This document shows, in pieces, positions 17,099 through 25,224 of a DNA stretch of 64,000 nt. The stretch is from contig JAVHLB010000007.1 of the NCBI GenBank assembly GCA_031082425.1, positions 115,500-179,499 on the forward strand. Reading direction: 5' to 3'. A program made the translations under genes and the position numbers. How positions within the stretch are numbered: position 1 is the stretch's first letter; each line of letters starts with the position of its first letter. The stretch comes from Candidatus Edwardsbacteria bacterium (GTDB lineage: Bacteria > Edwardsbacteria > AC1 > EtOH8). The notes under the pieces are model-generated. The model worked only from the letters and a program-made list of their open reading frames with translations, had not been told where the DNA came from and ran no database searches.

Positions 17099-18579
17099 AT
17101 AAATTGATCTCCCCCGCCATAGCGCCTCCGGTCCTGCAGGCCAAACGCATCGGACCGGTGATCTCCCCGGACCGCTCCCGGGTGTTGCTGCGGCCCTTCT
17201 ATCCCGTCCGGAAGGATATCGCCCGGAGGATAGTGTCCCAGGTGATGGCCCTGACCGACGAAGCGGCGGCCCGGCTTCTGGCATCGGTGCTGAGCGAGTT
17301 CAAAGACCGGCATACCAACGTTGAGCAGACCTTCTGCAATCGTTTCCGGCAGGTCCAGCGCTACCTAAAAGACCGGCAGGAGACCACCCCGGAAAGACAG
17401 CTGCTGATCGGGGCCTACTTCTCGCATGAATATTCCCCGGAGTCGGCCGCCCTGTTCAATCCGTCCATCGTGCCTCATCCCGACCAGACCAAGCTTCCGG
17501 CGGGCTCGCTCCGTTTTGTGTTGAGCCTGCGGGCCACCGGCGAGGGGCACATCTCATCCATCACCTTCCGCACCGGCACCGTCAGCGCCAAACACCGCAT
17601 CAAGCTCACGCCGCCGGTTCCCTTTGTGACGGAGCCGGAGCCCCTGCCCAACGCGGTATACCAGAAGGATCTCTTCGCCCGCAAGCTCCAGGAGGCCGGC
17701 CTGCACAGCAACTTCTGCCGGCGGGTGGTGGACCAGCTGCCCGGGGAATTCGTCCTGGACGACCTGCGCCGGATGCTGAAAGCGGAGCGCCGGAAGATGA
17801 CCCCGGTCGATGCCCTGGCCGACCGGGCCGCCCAGGGCATCCTGCTGCTGGCCGAATCCAACTACCAGGTGCGGTTCGATCCCTCCAGCCATCTGGCCCA
17901 GCGGATCCTGTTCCCCTCGGTGCCCAGCCAGAGCAACGGCATCGAGGACGCCCGGTTCGTCATGTTCCGGGACGACGACGGCAGCCTTACCTACTACGCC
18001 ACCTACACCGCCTACGACGGCAGGATCACCCTGCCCCAGCTGCTGGAGACCGCCGACTTTATCCATTTCAAGTTCCTGACCCTCAACGGCCCGGCCGTCC
18101 AGAACAAGGGCATGGCCCTGTTCCCCCGCAAGATCGACGGGCATTACGCCATGCTGTCGCGCCAGGACGACCAGAATATTTTGTTGATGTACTCCGACAA
18201 TATCCATTTCTGGCAGACGCCCCGGATGCTGCTGCAGCCGGCCCAGCCCTGGGAGATGGTCAAGATCGGCACCTGCGGGTCGCCCATAGAGACCGAGGCC
18301 GGCTGGCTGGTGCTGAGTCACGGGGTCGGTCCCATGCGGAAGTACTGCCTGGGGGCCTTTCTGCTGGACCTGAAGGACCCCTCGCGGGTGATCGGCCGCC
18401 TGCGCCGGCCGCTGTTGTCTCCCAACCAGGACGAGCGCGAGGGCTACGTGCCCAATGTGGTGTACACCTGCGGCGCTTTGCTGCACGGCCGGGAGCTGGT
18501 GATACCTTACGCCATGAGCGACTATGCCAGCAATTTTGCCACCGTGCCGATAGACGACCTGCTGGCTGCGATGGAGTGA
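17095..18579 (+). CDS. GH130-family glycosidase/phosphorylase-like protein
   Basis: 494 residues. After an N-terminal region of about 120 residues comes a five-bladed-propeller GH130-like core: FNPSIVPHPDQTKLPAGSLRF near 122, LRATGEGHISSITFRTG near 146, GIEDARFVMFRDDDGS, YYATYTAYDGR, and KIGTCGSPIETEAGWLVLSHG with VPNVVYTCGA toward the end. GH130 enzymes are mostly mannoside phosphorylases or mannosidases using inverted displacement with phosphate or water. The ATG overlaps the GT4 stop (ATGA), so the two are translated together. Exact substrate cannot be read; the long N-terminus is usual for the subgroup paired with this GT4. Confidence 0.85.
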   Translation: MNKLISPAIAPPVLQAKRIGPVISPDRSRVLLRPFYPVRKDIARRIVSQVMALTDEAAARLLASVLSEFKDRHTNVEQTFCNRFRQVQRYLKDRQETTPERQLLIGAYFSHEYSPESAALFNPSIVPHPDQTKLPAGSLRFVLSLRATGEGHISSITFRTGTVSAKHRIKLTPPVPFVTEPEPLPNAVYQKDLFARKLQEAGLHSNFCRRVVDQLPGEFVLDDLRRMLKAERRKMTPVDALADRAAQGILLLAESNYQVRFDPSSHLAQRILFPSVPSQSNGIEDARFVMFRDDDGSLTYYATYTAYDGRITLPQLLETADFIHFKFLTLNGPAVQNKGMALFPRKIDGHYAMLSRQDDQNILLMYSDNIHFWQTPRMLLQPAQPWEMVKIGTCGSPIETEAGWLVLSHGVGPMRKYCLGAFLLDLKDPSRVIGRLRRPLLSPNQDEREGYVPNVVYTCGALLHGRELVIPYAMSDYASNFATVPIDDLLAAME

Positions 18580-18671
18580 ATGATAGATAAGTGTGTTTAG
18601 ATAATAGATTTTAGGAATTATCCCTGTCACACTGTGAGACCTTGATTGACGGGCAAGCTGAAGGAATAAAA

Positions 18672-20081
18672 ATGTCGATATCTTTTCCGAGCCACAAGAA
18701 TACTGTTTGGAAAACAAAAGTTGATGTTCCATTCGCACAAGGCGGCAATAGTAGATTGTTTGAAGTATGGAATGATGGTAGTGATAAAAGATTTGCTCTT
18801 AAATTATATAAGGCAAGTGATACGGCGCAAAAAAGGAAGGAACGGTTTTACCAAGAAATAGAAATCGTTAAGAAATTAGAAAACATACCTGGTTGTATTC
18901 AATTGATAGATTATGGAGAATACGAAGGTGTGCCTTTTTTTGTAATGCCGTTTTTTGCGAATGGTACAATTAAGGAAAAGTATTTGGACATAATTGGGGA
19001 GAGCAAAATCGAGTTAAAGACAGTACTGCGTGATTTTTTAAAAATACTTTTTATTGTTAAAGACATTCATACGCTTGGGCTGGCCATAAGAGACATTAAA
19101 CCGCAGAATATCCTTGTTGACGAAAATAATGATCCTATTATTACTGATTTTGGTCTTTCTCTTTGGCTAAATACAGATTACAAGGAACGCCTCACAATTT
19201 GTGGAGAAATAATTGGATCAGCCGGATACACACCACCAGAATGGAGTGAGACCGAGCCAAGTTTAAATCACTTTAAAGGTGATATTTGGAGCCTTGGAAG
19301 ATGCCTTTGGGCAATGTGTGCAGGAAAGCATGCACCCAGGAATTTTGATACATTGGGTGGTGAAGACACTCACTTAAGTCAGTATATAAGCAAAGAATTT
19401 GCAAATTATATACAAGGCATTGTCACATCCTGCACCAACCAATCCCCTTCAGATCGACCTAATATTGACGCATTAATTTCAGAAACTAAGAAAATATTGT
19501 CTGTAATCGAAACGGGGACAGAACAAAAACTTAAAACAAGTGCCGATCTTAAGTCTTACATTAAAACTATGTCCGGCTCAATTTTAAATAGCCGTGTTGT
19601 TTTGGATTCTAAACGGGTTGAATCTGAAATCAATATAAAACTAACAGAACTAAACCAAGCTACAACAACCTTAAACGACGAATTACAACCTGTAGTTGAC
19701 GAACTTAATAATGAATATAAAGAAATAGGTAGGTTTAGAACCATAGTAGACCGAACTGATTGGACAATAAGGATTCCAGATATAAATATTTCTAAAAATA
19801 AAAGCTGGAAAAAATCTGTAACATTGAGATTTGATCCAAATCAAAAAACAACCGAACATAACAACATGTCTTATATCATAATGAAATTTCAGTTTGGTCT
19901 TTCCGAAGACAGAAGTTACTTTTGGTCAGTATATTCAAGAGATCAAGGAATGCAAATCGAAAAAATATATGAATCTTTAACGTCAAAATCAATAATTGTT
20001 CTTATTTCTAATAAAATTGCACAAATACCATACTATACTAGAACATTTATTGAAATTATTCTTAAGCATTTTCAAGATTAA
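18672..20081 (+). CDS. Eukaryotic-like Ser/Thr protein kinase, AT-rich and probably foreign
   Basis: 469 residues from ATG 18672, which follows AAGGAATAAAA; the frame is open from 18642 but that part is a repeat. Kinase domain about 12-285: glycine loop AQGGNSRLF, Lys44 in FALKLYK, Glu63, catalytic IRDIKPQNILVD with Asp141 and Asn146, ITDFGLS with Asp159, and YTPPEWSE. All catalytic residues are present, so it should be active. Residues about 290-469 contain a coiled-coil-like stretch and an unrecognised C-terminal domain. Soluble, with no TM segment. Codons are strikingly A/T-rich next to its GC-rich neighbours, a sign of transfer. Substrate unknown. Confidence 0.88.
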   Translation: MSISFPSHKNTVWKTKVDVPFAQGGNSRLFEVWNDGSDKRFALKLYKASDTAQKRKERFYQEIEIVKKLENIPGCIQLIDYGEYEGVPFFVMPFFANGTIKEKYLDIIGESKIELKTVLRDFLKILFIVKDIHTLGLAIRDIKPQNILVDENNDPIITDFGLSLWLNTDYKERLTICGEIIGSAGYTPPEWSETEPSLNHFKGDIWSLGRCLWAMCAGKHAPRNFDTLGGEDTHLSQYISKEFANYIQGIVTSCTNQSPSDRPNIDALISETKKILSVIETGTEQKLKTSADLKSYIKTMSGSILNSRVVLDSKRVESEINIKLTELNQATTTLNDELQPVVDELNNEYKEIGRFRTIVDRTDWTIRIPDINISKNKSWKKSVTLRFDPNQKTTEHNNMSYIIMKFQFGLSEDRSYFWSVYSRDQGMQIEKIYESLTSKSIIVLISNKIAQIPYYTRTFIEIILKHFQD

Positions 20082-20151
20082 TGTTTTCTACTAAATTTAT
20101 TTATTACCCATACTTCCGGAACTGTTAACACTACTCTTTAAGGAAACACCG

Positions 20152-20517
20152 ATGAACTTCTGCTGGGTAACTATAAACGTAAAGGACATGGAACGGTCCC
20201 TGTCCTTTTACTGGGACCTGCTGGGCCTGGAAATAAAACGCAAGATGTCCCCCAGCCCCGATATGGAGCTGATCTTTTTAGGCTCCGGGGAGACCCAGGT
20301 GGAGCTCATCTGCAATAAAAAGGCCGGCGACATTGTCGCCGGCAAAGATATCTCCCTGGGCTTCGAGGTGGATACCTTGGACAAATTCAGCGAGATATTA
20401 AAGAGCAAGAACATTCCCATCCACTCCGGGCCTTTCCAACCCAACCCGCACGTCAAATTTCTGTACATCCTCGATCCGGATGGCGTGAAGATCCAGTTGG
20501 TGGAGAACATAAAATAA
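20152..20517 (+). CDS. VOC (glyoxalase/bleomycin-resistance) family protein
   Basis: 121 residues, cytoplasmic. Typical VOC halves: FCWVTINVKDMERSLSFYWD at the start, LIFLGSGETQVELIC in the middle, and a second half with LGFEVDTLDKFSEILK ending VKFLYILDPDGVKIQLVE. Possible metal ligands are Glu65-equivalent in QVELI and the C-terminal QLVE. Substrate unknown; such proteins include lactoylglutathione lyase relatives, dioxygenases and resistance proteins. Base composition is back to that of the genome, so it is not part of the AT-rich kinase insertion. Confidence 0.8.
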   Translation: MNFCWVTINVKDMERSLSFYWDLLGLEIKRKMSPSPDMELIFLGSGETQVELICNKKAGDIVAGKDISLGFEVDTLDKFSEILKSKNIPIHSGPFQPNPHVKFLYILDPDGVKIQLVENIK

Positions 20518-20848
20518 TAACTGGTTCTAAAATAGGATTACCGGACCTTTCTGCGGTCTGTCATATTTTTTACCTTGGCTTTTTCCTCCGCTTTCTCTTT
20601 GAAGAGAAAGCTACAAAGAGAACTGTCGCTACACCGCTGCCCGGAAGTTCAGACTACCCAGCTGCCTAAATGTCTTGACCACGAAACAGGGCTTACGCAA
20701 GCAAAACATTTTTAACGGCAGCTTTTGCCAGGCAGCAGCACTGATGCGACCCAACCTCTCCCTGCCTGGCGGCTTCCCTTCCCGCATCGGGAAGGGGTAG
20801 GGGTTAGGTCGGTTCTAGCCATTACTTGAATTAATTCTTATATAACCC
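20518..20848. other. Intergenic region with hairpin and repeat
   Basis: No gene seen. Holds a sequence CATATTTTTTACCTTG (about 20562-20577) also found at about 7300, a perfect hairpin CTTTCTCTT/AAGAGAAAG at about 20592-20611, and the repeat at 20748-20812. Confidence 0.6.
20748..20812. repeat. Dispersed hairpin repeat
   Basis: Contains ACCTCTCCCTGCCTGGC (20754-20770), identical to 25167-25183, a hairpin CTTCCC...GGGAAG around 20784, and GGGGTTAGGTCGG (20800-20812), identical to 7099-7111. It precedes recO by 36 bases. Confidence 0.7.
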
Positions 20849-21577
20849 ATGATCGAACGCACCGAAGCCATAATACTAAAGACCCAGAACTTTTCCGAGA
20901 CCAGCCGCATCGTCAGCGCCTTCACCCGGCAGTTCGGCCGGATGAAATTCATGGCCAAGGGCGCCCGCAAGCCCCGGAGCAGGTTCGGGGCTTCCTTCCA
21001 GCCCGGCGGGGTCTCCCAGATCGTCTTCTACCGCAGCCGCCACTCCGAACTGCACACCGTCTCCGAAACCGACGTGGTCTGGGACCCCTCGGCCCTGGCC
21101 GAGGACGGCCGGATGAACCCGGCGGCGGTGGCCCTGGAGATGGGCTACAAGCTCACCGCCTTGGAGTCGCCCAATATGGCCTTCTACAGGAATCTCTCGG
21201 GGTTCTTGCGGGCACTGCCATCCTCCGGGGAAAGCCCCAGCCAACTGCTGGGCTTTTTCCTGGCGGCCCTCAACAACCTGGGGCATTCGCCCCGGCTGGA
21301 TTCCTGCGTCAAATGCCGCCGGGAGCTTAAAAGCGGAGGGCCGGTCTTTTCGGTGACCGAGGGCGGATTCCTCTGTCCCCGCTGCCATGCCCCGGAGGGG
21401 GAATGCATTATCCTGAAACCGGCCCAATCCGCGGCTCTGTATGGCTGGCACTCTACCGGAGAACTTTGCCAGATCGCCCCCCGCGACGGCAAAGGGCTGA
21501 TCGAGACCCTGACCGCCTTCGTCAACCACCATATATCCGGCCGGACCAAATTGATCTGCGTGAAATATCTGGACTGA
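20849..21577 (+). CDS. recO: DNA repair protein RecO
   Basis: 242 residues. N-terminal OB fold begins RTEAIILKTQNFSETSRIVSAF, typical of RecO, followed by FMAKGARKPRSRFG. A zinc finger is visible as CVKCRRELKSGG and FLCPRCHAPEG (two CxxC/CxxC pairs). RecO loads RecA together with RecR and anneals single strands in the RecFOR pathway. It is flanked by a repeat upstream and a strong palindrome downstream (21585-21619), so it looks monocistronic. Confidence 0.93.
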   Translation: MIERTEAIILKTQNFSETSRIVSAFTRQFGRMKFMAKGARKPRSRFGASFQPGGVSQIVFYRSRHSELHTVSETDVVWDPSALAEDGRMNPAAVALEMGYKLTALESPNMAFYRNLSGFLRALPSSGESPSQLLGFFLAALNNLGHSPRLDSCVKCRRELKSGGPVFSVTEGGFLCPRCHAPEGECIILKPAQSAALYGWHSTGELCQIAPRDGKGLIETLTAFVNHHISGRTKLICVKYLD

Positions 21578-21584
21578 CCCAAAT

Positions 21585-21619
21585 AACGCAGGGGATGGTT
21601 TCAAACCATCCCCTGCGTT
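21585..21619. terminator. 35-bp perfect palindrome between convergent genes
   Basis: Arms AACGCAGGGGATGGTTT (21585-21601) and AAACCATCCCCTGCGTT (21603-21619). It lies between recO (plus) and the M3-like peptidase gene (minus). No long T run follows on either strand, so it is either a strong terminator-like hairpin or a palindromic repeat. Confidence 0.6.
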
Positions 21620-21634
21620 AAAATGACCCCGGTA

Positions 21635-21676
21635 CGACCTCACCCTACCCTCTCCAAATAAATTTGGAGAGGGATT
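21635..21676. repeat. Dispersed hairpin repeat
   Basis: GACCTCACCCTACCCTCTCC followed by a palindromic AAATAAATTT centre and GGAGAGGG; stem CCCTCTCCAAAT/ATTTGGAGAGGG. It abuts the stop of the peptidase gene. Confidence 0.6.
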
Positions 21677-21678
21677 AT

Positions 21679-23205
21679 TCATTCCGCCAGGTATTTCAGC
21701 GAAAATTCCTCCCCGCTCACCCTCTTGTACAATTCGGGATAGGTATGGGCCCCGGATGGTTTGATCACCTCTTCCATCAGAAACTTCCCGAACTTCTTAC
21801 CCTGGCCCATGATGTCCTCCGTTTTGTGGCGCTTCTTGAACACCTCCCTCAGCATGTCGCAGCTCAGGTCGCCCATGAAATAATTGTGCAGATAGATGGG
21901 ATGGGTGGTGTGATGGATCCGGAATCCCCAGGGCGGCTCCCCGGCGAAAGGCTCCTCGCCCAGTATCTGCCGGTAGGTCTTCCAGTACAGCTGGTGAACG
22001 TCGTCGATGGTCTTGATGTTCTCCCGGTACAGGGCCTGGTCGAACAGGATGGCCGGAACGGCCTCCAGCCGGGTGGCCCGCTCCCAGCGCTTGAGATTGC
22101 CAAAGTTCTCCGCCGCCCCGGCCTGGTCCTCGCCGAAGAACTGTCCGTAGAACGATCGGTCATATAAAAAATCCTGGAACAGGTTGGCGAATCCCTCGGA
22201 GATGATGCCGCTGACCCCCAGGTTCAGCAGCACCTCCCGGGGCTTCAGCAGGAAGGAATGCAGGGCATGGCCGGTCTCGTGCAGCAGCACGCCGTATTCG
22301 TGATAGCGGTTCTCCACGTTGGCCAGTATCCGGGAGTCCCTGGCCGTCTGGATGGGGAAATTATAGCCCCACTCCGACTTGTTGCGGCGGGGAAAGATGT
22401 CGTAGGTGATGTTGTATTTGGCGATGTCCCACCCGAAGTTCAAAAAGAAATCCCGGACCACATCGTAACCGGCCGACATATCCACCCGGTGGTTGAGCTC
22501 CGGGGCCAGCTGGGCGCTGATGTAGGCTTCGTCCCAGGGCTGGACGGCGCTGTCGCCGATGAATTTCTGGCCGAATTCGGCCTTGATCCTTTTCATGGCC
22601 GGCAGTAATTTGGCTGTCTGTTCCGGCCAGCTGTCGAACATCTTTACGTCCAGTTCCTGCTGTTCCAGCTGGTAGGCCACGAAGTTCTTGGCCCCGTAGA
22701 GCCGGGCATATTCTTTTCTCAAACCGATAAGTTCGGCAAAGCCGGCCTGGAACAGCGGCTGGTTGACCTGAACCCTGGCCAGGTAGGCCTTTTTTCTTTT
22801 CTCCCGGTCCGGCTCGCTGCGCAGGATCTGGGCGATCTCGGTGGAGCGGACCTCCCGGCCGTCCAGGGTGGAACGGTGGTTATTGAGCACCTGGGACAGC
22901 TGGGTGGACAGTTTCTGGATCTCCAGCTCCAGCTGGTTCATCTGGTCGGACAGGTGATAGGGCTTGAAGGCCTTGTACAGGATCTCCACCCGCCGCTTAT
23001 CCAGCGGCTCCAGGTCCATTGCTTGGTGATCCAGAATGGCCTGGTAGTTTTTCCGGTCCTTGAATACCTTGACCAGCTTCTGGTAGGCCTTCTGCGAGCC
23101 AAAATCGTATCCCGTGGTATACTGGACCCATTCCAGGCTGGAGTACTGGGCCGACAGCTTTTCCAGCTTGCGGCCGATGGTGTTTATCTTTTTTATTTTG
23201 GACAT
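21679..23205 (-). CDS. M3-like zinc peptidase (oligopeptidase)
   Basis: 508 residues, no signal peptide, cytoplasmic. Mostly helical with the zinc motif LLHETGHALHSF (HExxH) near residues 327-338 and a downstream acidic ligand region SEGFANLFQDFLYD. This arrangement fits clan MA peptidases of the M3/M2 type such as oligoendopeptidase F, but the sequence is divergent and the subfamily is uncertain. Such enzymes cleave short peptides. It stands alone on the minus strand after the hydrolase gene at 23233, with a 27-base gap. Confidence 0.82.
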   Translation of the reverse strand: MSKIKKINTIGRKLEKLSAQYSSLEWVQYTTGYDFGSQKAYQKLVKVFKDRKNYQAILDHQAMDLEPLDKRRVEILYKAFKPYHLSDQMNQLELEIQKLSTQLSQVLNNHRSTLDGREVRSTEIAQILRSEPDREKRKKAYLARVQVNQPLFQAGFAELIGLRKEYARLYGAKNFVAYQLEQQELDVKMFDSWPEQTAKLLPAMKRIKAEFGQKFIGDSAVQPWDEAYISAQLAPELNHRVDMSAGYDVVRDFFLNFGWDIAKYNITYDIFPRRNKSEWGYNFPIQTARDSRILANVENRYHEYGVLLHETGHALHSFLLKPREVLLNLGVSGIISEGFANLFQDFLYDRSFYGQFFGEDQAGAAENFGNLKRWERATRLEAVPAILFDQALYRENIKTIDDVHQLYWKTYRQILGEEPFAGEPPWGFRIHHTTHPIYLHNYFMGDLSCDMLREVFKKRHKTEDIMGQGKKFGKFLMEEVIKPSGAHTYPELYKRVSGEEFSLKYLAE

Positions 23206-23232
23206 CTGTGTCTCCTGTATTATCTATCGTTC

Positions 23233-23862
23233 CTATCTTATCATTTTATCCAGCCGCATGCAACCATTGTAAAGCTCCCGGCGGTCCCGGGGTCCGTGCC
23301 GGCCCTTGGTCACTATCAGGGTGTCCGCAATGCCGCGGGATAAAAACATCCGATGCATGCTTTTATTGGCCCGCAAATTCCAGTCCTTCTCCCGCGATAT
23401 CAGATAAAAATAATGCCCGGAAAGAGATTCCCACTTGGCCAGCCCCATGGCCCCGTTGTGGGCGCAGATGCAGACCGCCCCTTTGAATTTGTCGGGATGC
23501 AGGAAGACCTCCATCATGGCCTGCACCGCCTGGCCGGAAAAGCCGTAGATGAAGATTTTCGATGTGTCCACCGGATAATCGGCAACCAGCTTTTTATAAG
23601 TGGCCATGATATCCGCATCGTTCTGCCTGGCATCGCGATGGTTCCTGGTCTGGGCCGAGGTGCAGATGATCCAGCCCAGTCTGTCGGCGATGGCTTGGTT
23701 TGAATCCAGGTCCTTTTGGGTGGCCCCGGTGCAGGAGGTGATGATCAGGGCCGGGGCGGGCTTTTTTACATTCTTGGGAGCATAGAAATGATCCTGCTGG
23801 GAAAATGCAAAAGAAGCAGACAGCACCAGCAAGGCCGCCGCAATAACGGCCGGGCTTTTCAT
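23233..23862 (-). CDS. Secreted alpha/beta-hydrolase-like protein
   Basis: 209 residues. A signal peptide (MKSPAVIAAALLVLSASFAF) ends near SFAFSQQ. The core has the pattern of a PHB-depolymerase-like or dienelactone-hydrolase-like alpha/beta hydrolase: PALIITSCTGAT, IFIYGFSGQAVQAMM with the nucleophile Ser in GFSGQ, and a final His in KGRHGPRDRREL. GFSGQ is an unusual elbow, though Gly-x-Ser-x-Gln does occur. Its ATG overlaps the stop of ycaQ (23859-23862, ATGA). Periplasmic or exported location; substrate unknown. Confidence 0.75.
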   Translation of the reverse strand: MKSPAVIAAALLVLSASFAFSQQDHFYAPKNVKKPAPALIITSCTGATQKDLDSNQAIADRLGWIICTSAQTRNHRDARQNDADIMATYKKLVADYPVDTSKIFIYGFSGQAVQAMMEVFLHPDKFKGAVCICAHNGAMGLAKWESLSGHYFYLISREKDWNLRANKSMHRMFLSRGIADTLIVTKGRHGPRDRRELYNGCMRLDKMIR

Positions 23863-25055
23863 TTCAAATGCCTTTGGACGGTCTTTCCGTATTTTTCCGG
23901 ATAGGTTTTGATCAGCGTAACCTCATCGCATTTGTTGAAGGCGGCAAATTCTTTCAGTCTCCTGGCCAGGGCGGAAAAGAATTCGTCCGAACCGATGATT
24001 CTTTTTTCTATGAACAACGAATTGATGATCAGCTGTTTGTTCTGCCTGTCAGCCTTGGGGTCCAGCCGGCCCACCAGCTCGCCTTTCCACAATATCGGCA
24101 GGCTGAAATATCCGTATTTACGCTTGGCGGCCGGGACATAGCATTCCAATGTATATTCGAAATCGAACATCTCTCTGATGCGGTTCCGCAGGATGACCAG
24201 ATTGTCGAAGGGCGATAGCAGATGGACCTGGTGCTTGGCGCTTTCTGATATGCCTTCGATCCCGGCCAGGTCTTCCGTTAAAATGAAATACTTTTTAGGC
24301 AGGCCCTCGATGGTTATTCCCTGGATATCCCCGGCTTCCTCCAACTCCTTAAGCCATTTGCATAGCCGGCCGGTGACATGCATGTATTTGTCTATGTCGC
24401 CCTCGCTGGCCGGGCCCATGGAGCCCAAGGCCCGCTTGATGAAGAATTGCTTCTCCTCCCGCTCGCCGGGCATAGAGATGTCCATCCCCTGTGGCAGCAC
24501 CCGTTCGGTGAGATCGTAAATCCGTTTGAAATTCTTTCTTTCGCTGACCATCAGTTCCCCCCGTAAAAAGAGCACCTCCAGGGCCATCTTCTCCGGCTTC
24601 CAGTCCCACCATACGCCTTTCCGCTTGTTGCGGCCCTCGAAATCGCTTCCGGAAAGCGGGCCTTCTTCGGTCACCCGCTTCTTCACCCGGTCGATGATAT
24701 TCTTCTTCCCTTTTATCCAGGACGAGATGTATTTGCTGCGCCTGCCCTGCATGTGGGAGATATAATAGCGGTAATCCTTCATCGGCAGGTAGCTGGCGGC
24801 ATGGGCCCAGTATTCGAATATCCTACGGTCGTCCTTTTGCAATTGATGCAGGTACTGCTGGCGGTACCCGCTGACCCTGGCATTGAGAGCCACATGATGC
24901 GCCCGCTCGATGATATTGATGGTGTCTATCTGAACATAGCCCAGACGGTCGATGGCTTGATATGTGCCTTCCTTGCCCTCCAAGGATGCGGGATCGTCCA
25001 GCAGCTGCTTTTGCAGGACAAGGTTCTTAGCCTGTTTTAATGATATCTTTTTCAT
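23859..25055 (-). CDS. ycaQ: YcaQ/AlkX-type winged-helix DNA glycosylase
   Basis: 398 residues. HTH_42 family of tandem winged-helix proteins. The catalytic Gln-hydrophobic-Asp motif of the YcaQ (AlkX) group is visible as YVQIDTINIIERAHH, with Gln42 and Asp44; AlkZ would have Gln at the third place. E. coli YcaQ unhooks DNA interstrand crosslinks and removes N7-alkylguanine. Other segments are FEYWAHAASYLPM near 79 and a C-terminal LVGRLDPKADRQNKQL. It sits downstream of infB behind a terminator and is coupled to the secreted hydrolase gene by ATGA overlap. Confidence 0.9.
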   Translation of the reverse strand: MKKISLKQAKNLVLQKQLLDDPASLEGKEGTYQAIDRLGYVQIDTINIIERAHHVALNARVSGYRQQYLHQLQKDDRRIFEYWAHAASYLPMKDYRYYISHMQGRRSKYISSWIKGKKNIIDRVKKRVTEEGPLSGSDFEGRNKRKGVWWDWKPEKMALEVLFLRGELMVSERKNFKRIYDLTERVLPQGMDISMPGEREEKQFFIKRALGSMGPASEGDIDKYMHVTGRLCKWLKELEEAGDIQGITIEGLPKKYFILTEDLAGIEGISESAKHQVHLLSPFDNLVILRNRIREMFDFEYTLECYVPAAKRKYGYFSLPILWKGELVGRLDPKADRQNKQLIINSLFIEKRIIGSDEFFSALARRLKEFAAFNKCDEVTLIKTYPEKYGKTVQRHLK

Positions 25056-25100
25056 CTAACTTTTAATGTTCAGGGGTGGTCGCTTGTGAAACATTATCAC

Positions 25101-25132
25101 AAAAGGCCGACCCCGATGGGGATCGGCCTTTT
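25101..25132 (-). terminator. Terminator after infB
   Basis: Stem AAAAGGCCGACCCC (25101-25114) against GGGGATCGGCCTTTT (25118-25132) with one bulge and a three-base loop; the AAAA gives a short T run on the minus strand. Separates infB from ycaQ. Confidence 0.75.
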
Positions 25133-25164
25133 ATATCGTCTGCGGCGCACCTTATACTTAAACT

Positions 25165-25214
25165 TGACCTCTCCCTGCCTGGCTGTATCCCTCTCCCGAT
25201 CGGGAGAGGGATCG
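25165..25214. repeat. Dispersed hairpin repeat
   Basis: Contains ACCTCTCCCTGCCTGGC (25167-25183), as at 20754-20770, then CCCTCTCCCGATCGGGAGAGGG, a perfect hairpin, and ends in GATCG. It begins within 11 bases of the infB stop. Confidence 0.7.
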
Positions 25215-25224
25215 AAGGCGTGGT

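Noticed and set aside
18642..20081. Kinase gene as part of a larger defence island
   Set aside because: Neighbours are a GH130 gene and a VOC protein of normal composition, with no nuclease, methylase or sensor partner.
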